64,000 nt of DNA from contig NZ_JADUCM010000011.1 of assembly GCF_016009175.1 (NCBI RefSeq), positions 96,560-160,559 on the forward strand, in the 5' to 3' direction. This stretch comes from Pseudomonas alkylphenolica (GTDB lineage Bacteria > Pseudomonadota > Gammaproteobacteria > Pseudomonadales > Pseudomonadaceae). This document shows, piece after piece, positions 62,486 to 64,000 of the stretch (positions are counted from its first letter, which is position 1; the number at the start of each line of letters is the position of its first letter). The translations under genes were made by a program, and so were the position numbers. Under the pieces are notes generated by a model, which worked only from the letters and a program-made list of their open reading frames with translations, did no database searches and was not told where the DNA came from.

Positions 62486-63685
62486 ATGAAGTCGGTTGAA
62501 GAGCAGCTAGCGCTGATCAAGCGTGGTGCGGAAGAGGTACTGGTAGAGTCCGAGTTGGTTGAGAAGCTCAAGCGCGGGCAGCCGCTGCGGATCAAGGCGG
62601 GCTTCGACCCGACTGCACCCGACCTGCACCTGGGCCACACCGTTCTTATTAACAAGCTGCGCCAGTTCCAGGAGCTGGGGCATCAGGTGATCTTCCTGAT
62701 CGGCGATTTCACCGGCATGATCGGTGACCCGAGCGGCAAGAGCGCGACGCGACCGCCGCTGACCCGTGAGCAGGTGCTGGACAACGCCGAGACCTATAAA
62801 CAGCAGGTGTTCAAGATTCTCGATCCGGCCAAGACCGAGGTTGCCTTCAACTCCACCTGGATGGACAAGCTGACGCCGGCTGACTTCATTCGCCTGGCTT
62901 CGCAGTACACCGTCGCGCGCATGCTTGAGCGGGATGACTTCGACAAGCGTTACACCACCAACCAGCCGATCGCCATTCACGAGTTTCTCTACCCGCTGGT
63001 GCAGGGCTACGACTCGGTGGCGCTGAAGGCTGATGTCGAGCTGGGTGGTACCGATCAGAAGTTCAACTTGCTGATGGGGCGTGAATTGCAGCGCGCCTAT
63101 GGTCAGGAAGCGCAGAACATCGTAACCATGCCGTTGCTCGAAGGGCTGGATGGCATCAAGAAGATGTCCAAGTCGCTGGGTAACTACGTTGGTATCCAGG
63201 AAGCACCAGGGGTGATGTACAGCAAGCTGGTGTCGATCCCTGACACGCTGATGTGGCGTTACTTTGAGCTGTTGAGCTTCCGCTCGATGGAAGAGATCGA
63301 TGCATTCCGTGCCGACGTGGTTGCTGGCGCAAACCCGCGTGACATCAAGATCAAGCTGGCCGAAGAGATTGTGGCGCGTTTCCATGGTGAAGAAGCGGCC
63401 GCCAACGCCCATCGTGCTGCGGGCAACCGCATGAAAGAAGGCGAGCTGCCTGAGGATCTGCCAGAGATCGAAGTGTTGGGTGGTGAAGAGATGCCAATCT
63501 CGGCCGTCCTTAATAAGGCGGGCCTGGTGAAGAACTCGGCGGCTGCGCGTGACCTGCTGGCTGCAGGTAGCGTTCGGGTCGATGGTGAAGTGGTTGATCG
63601 TGGCTTCGTATTTGCCTTGGGCGCTACGCATGTTTGCCAGGCAGGTAAGAAGGCGTTTGCGCGTATCACCCTTAAAGCCGAATAG
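62486..63685 (+). CDS. tyrS: tyrosyl-tRNA synthetase
   Basis: 399 residues from ATG 62486 ([19 protein letters not shown]); the open frame begins 19 codons earlier, probably before the transcript start. HIGH-type motif [18 protein letters not shown] in [14 protein letters not shown], and a C-terminal S4 RNA-binding domain ([12 protein letters not shown]). It is the TyrZ-like long class of bacterial TyrRS. Stands upstream of the rRNA operon. Confidence 0.97.
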   Translation: MKSVEEQLALIKRGAEEVLVESELVEKLKRGQPLRIKAGFDPTAPDLHLGHTVLINKLRQFQELGHQVIFLIGDFTGMIGDPSGKSATRPPLTREQVLDNAETYKQQVFKILDPAKTEVAFNSTWMDKLTPADFIRLASQYTVARMLERDDFDKRYTTNQPIAIHEFLYPLVQGYDSVALKADVELGGTDQKFNLLMGRELQRAYGQEAQNIVTMPLLEGLDGIKKMSKSLGNYVGIQEAPGVMYSKLVSIPDTLMWRYFELLSFRSMEEIDAFRADVVAGANPRDIKIKLAEEIVARFHGEEAAANAHRAAGNRMKEGELPEDLPEIEVLGGEEMPISAVLNKAGLVKNSAAARDLLAAGSVRVDGEVVDRGFVFALGATHVCQAGKKAFARITLKAE

Positions 63686-63705
63686 GTGATGCCTTCAGGC
63701 TATGG

Positions 63706-63745
63706 GCTGCAAGTTGAGTGCGGTGTGCCGGGTTTGACTTGCAGC
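63706..63745 (+). repeat. inverted repeat after tyrS
   Basis: GCTGCAAGT (63706-63714) and ACTTGCAGC (63737-63745) are perfect 9-bp complements. It resembles the CAAGC-type palindrome at 22379-22435 and may mark the tyrS transcript end; no T-run follows. Confidence 0.5.
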
Positions 63746-63796
63746 TTGCTATATATAGCTAAAACACGCTCTCCGAAACAAAGTTGAAATAAGTCC

Positions 63797-63824
63797 TTGA
63801 CGCCCCTGTGGATCTGTCTATAAT
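63797..63824 (+). promoter_or_regulatory. rRNA operon promoter, upstream copy
   Basis: TTGACG (63797-63802), 16-bp spacer, TATAAT (63819-63824), and a GC-rich discriminator (TCGCCCC), as expected for stringently controlled rrn promoters. Confidence 0.8.
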
Positions 63825-63940
63825 TCGCCCCACTTCCGGCGCAGTCGGAACGGAAAACTCCTTGAGATTCAACGAGTTAGATGTTCCAGGTAGTACCGGA
63901 GGGGCTTCGATCGAAAGATCGGCAGCGGTGAAAAAGGTGG

Positions 63941-63968
63941 TTGACAGCGGATTGAAACGCTGTAGAAT
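63941..63968 (+). promoter_or_regulatory. rRNA operon promoter, downstream copy
   Basis: TTGACA (63941-63946), 16-bp spacer, TAGAAT (63963-63968), then TCGCCGCCCGC. The sequence after it is the pseudomonad 16S leader; the mature 16S gene is beyond the right edge. Between 63686 and 64000 I find no gene. Confidence 0.88.
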
Positions 63969-64000
63969 TCGCCGCCCGCTGACGAGAGATCGCAGCGAGT

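Overview
The window is a Pseudomonas chromosome segment, most likely from the P. putida group. The grounds are gene order (rpoD-dnaG-rpsU-tsaD-plsY-folBK-cca, the apaGH-ksgA-pdxA-surA-lptD run, agtSR-agtABCD, trpE split from trpGDC, vfr, argC-erpA-anmK-tyrS-rrn), a GC-rich codon style, Pseudomonas-type REP elements and the pseudomonad peptidoglycan-recycling pair AmgK/MurU. This assignment rests on remembered gene order and protein motifs, not on a database search.

Region 1 (1-7160, all minus strand): a catabolic operon nbaE-H-J-I-G-F-C for the lower 2-aminomuconate pathway. It takes 3-hydroxyanthranilate, via 2-aminomuconate semialdehyde and 4-oxalocrotonate, to pyruvate and acetyl-CoA. The left edge cuts nbaC. 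A LysR-type regulator gene lies just upstream, followed by an inverted REP pair and a tRNA gene with a CAU anticodon. This block looks like an accessory catabolic cassette placed beside the conserved rmcA-rpoD segment.

Region 2 (7174-19458): an RmcA-like c-di-GMP enzyme (periplasmic binding domain, four PAS, GGDEF, EAL), then the macromolecular synthesis operon rpsU-dnaG-rpoD on the minus strand. After it come tsaD (tRNA t6A), plsY, folB/folK and cca.

Region 3 (19516-32270, minus): the stress operon prkA-yeaH-spoVR; glpE-apaH-apaG; and ksgA-pdxA-surA-lptD, tightly overlapping and covering ribosome maturation, B6 synthesis and outer-membrane assembly.

Region 4 (32401-43591): amgK-murU (MurNAc recycling), a DjlA-like co-chaperone and a DUF3530 protein. 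Next come the two-component system AgtSR and an ABC importer (AgtABCD-like, predicted 5-aminovalerate/GABA uptake), with a palindromic candidate operator in front of the importer.

Region 5 (43646-51572): rpe-gph-trpE and trpGDC, separated by the autotransporter esterase EstP. Both trp units are preceded by near-identical leader peptides with tandem Trp codons and a hairpin. The trpE leader is the in-frame 3' end of gph.

Region 6 (51592-64000): a lipoate-ligase-like protein, Vfr/Crp, OsmC, a polytopic membrane protein, Coq7, HIT, an SDR, a nitronate monooxygenase, HemJ, ArgC, ErpA, AnmK, an M23 peptidase and TyrS. The window ends in the tandem-promoter leader of an rRNA operon; the 16S gene itself is not reached.

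Most of the window is ordinary core genome. I see no CRISPR array, prophage, insertion sequence or defence island. The signals most worth a second look are regulatory: the paired trp leaders and their fusion to gph, AAnAAnAA (Hfq/Crc-type) motifs on the start sites of nbaC and agtB, a hairpin that masks the nbaE ribosome-binding site, and the putative AgtR operator.
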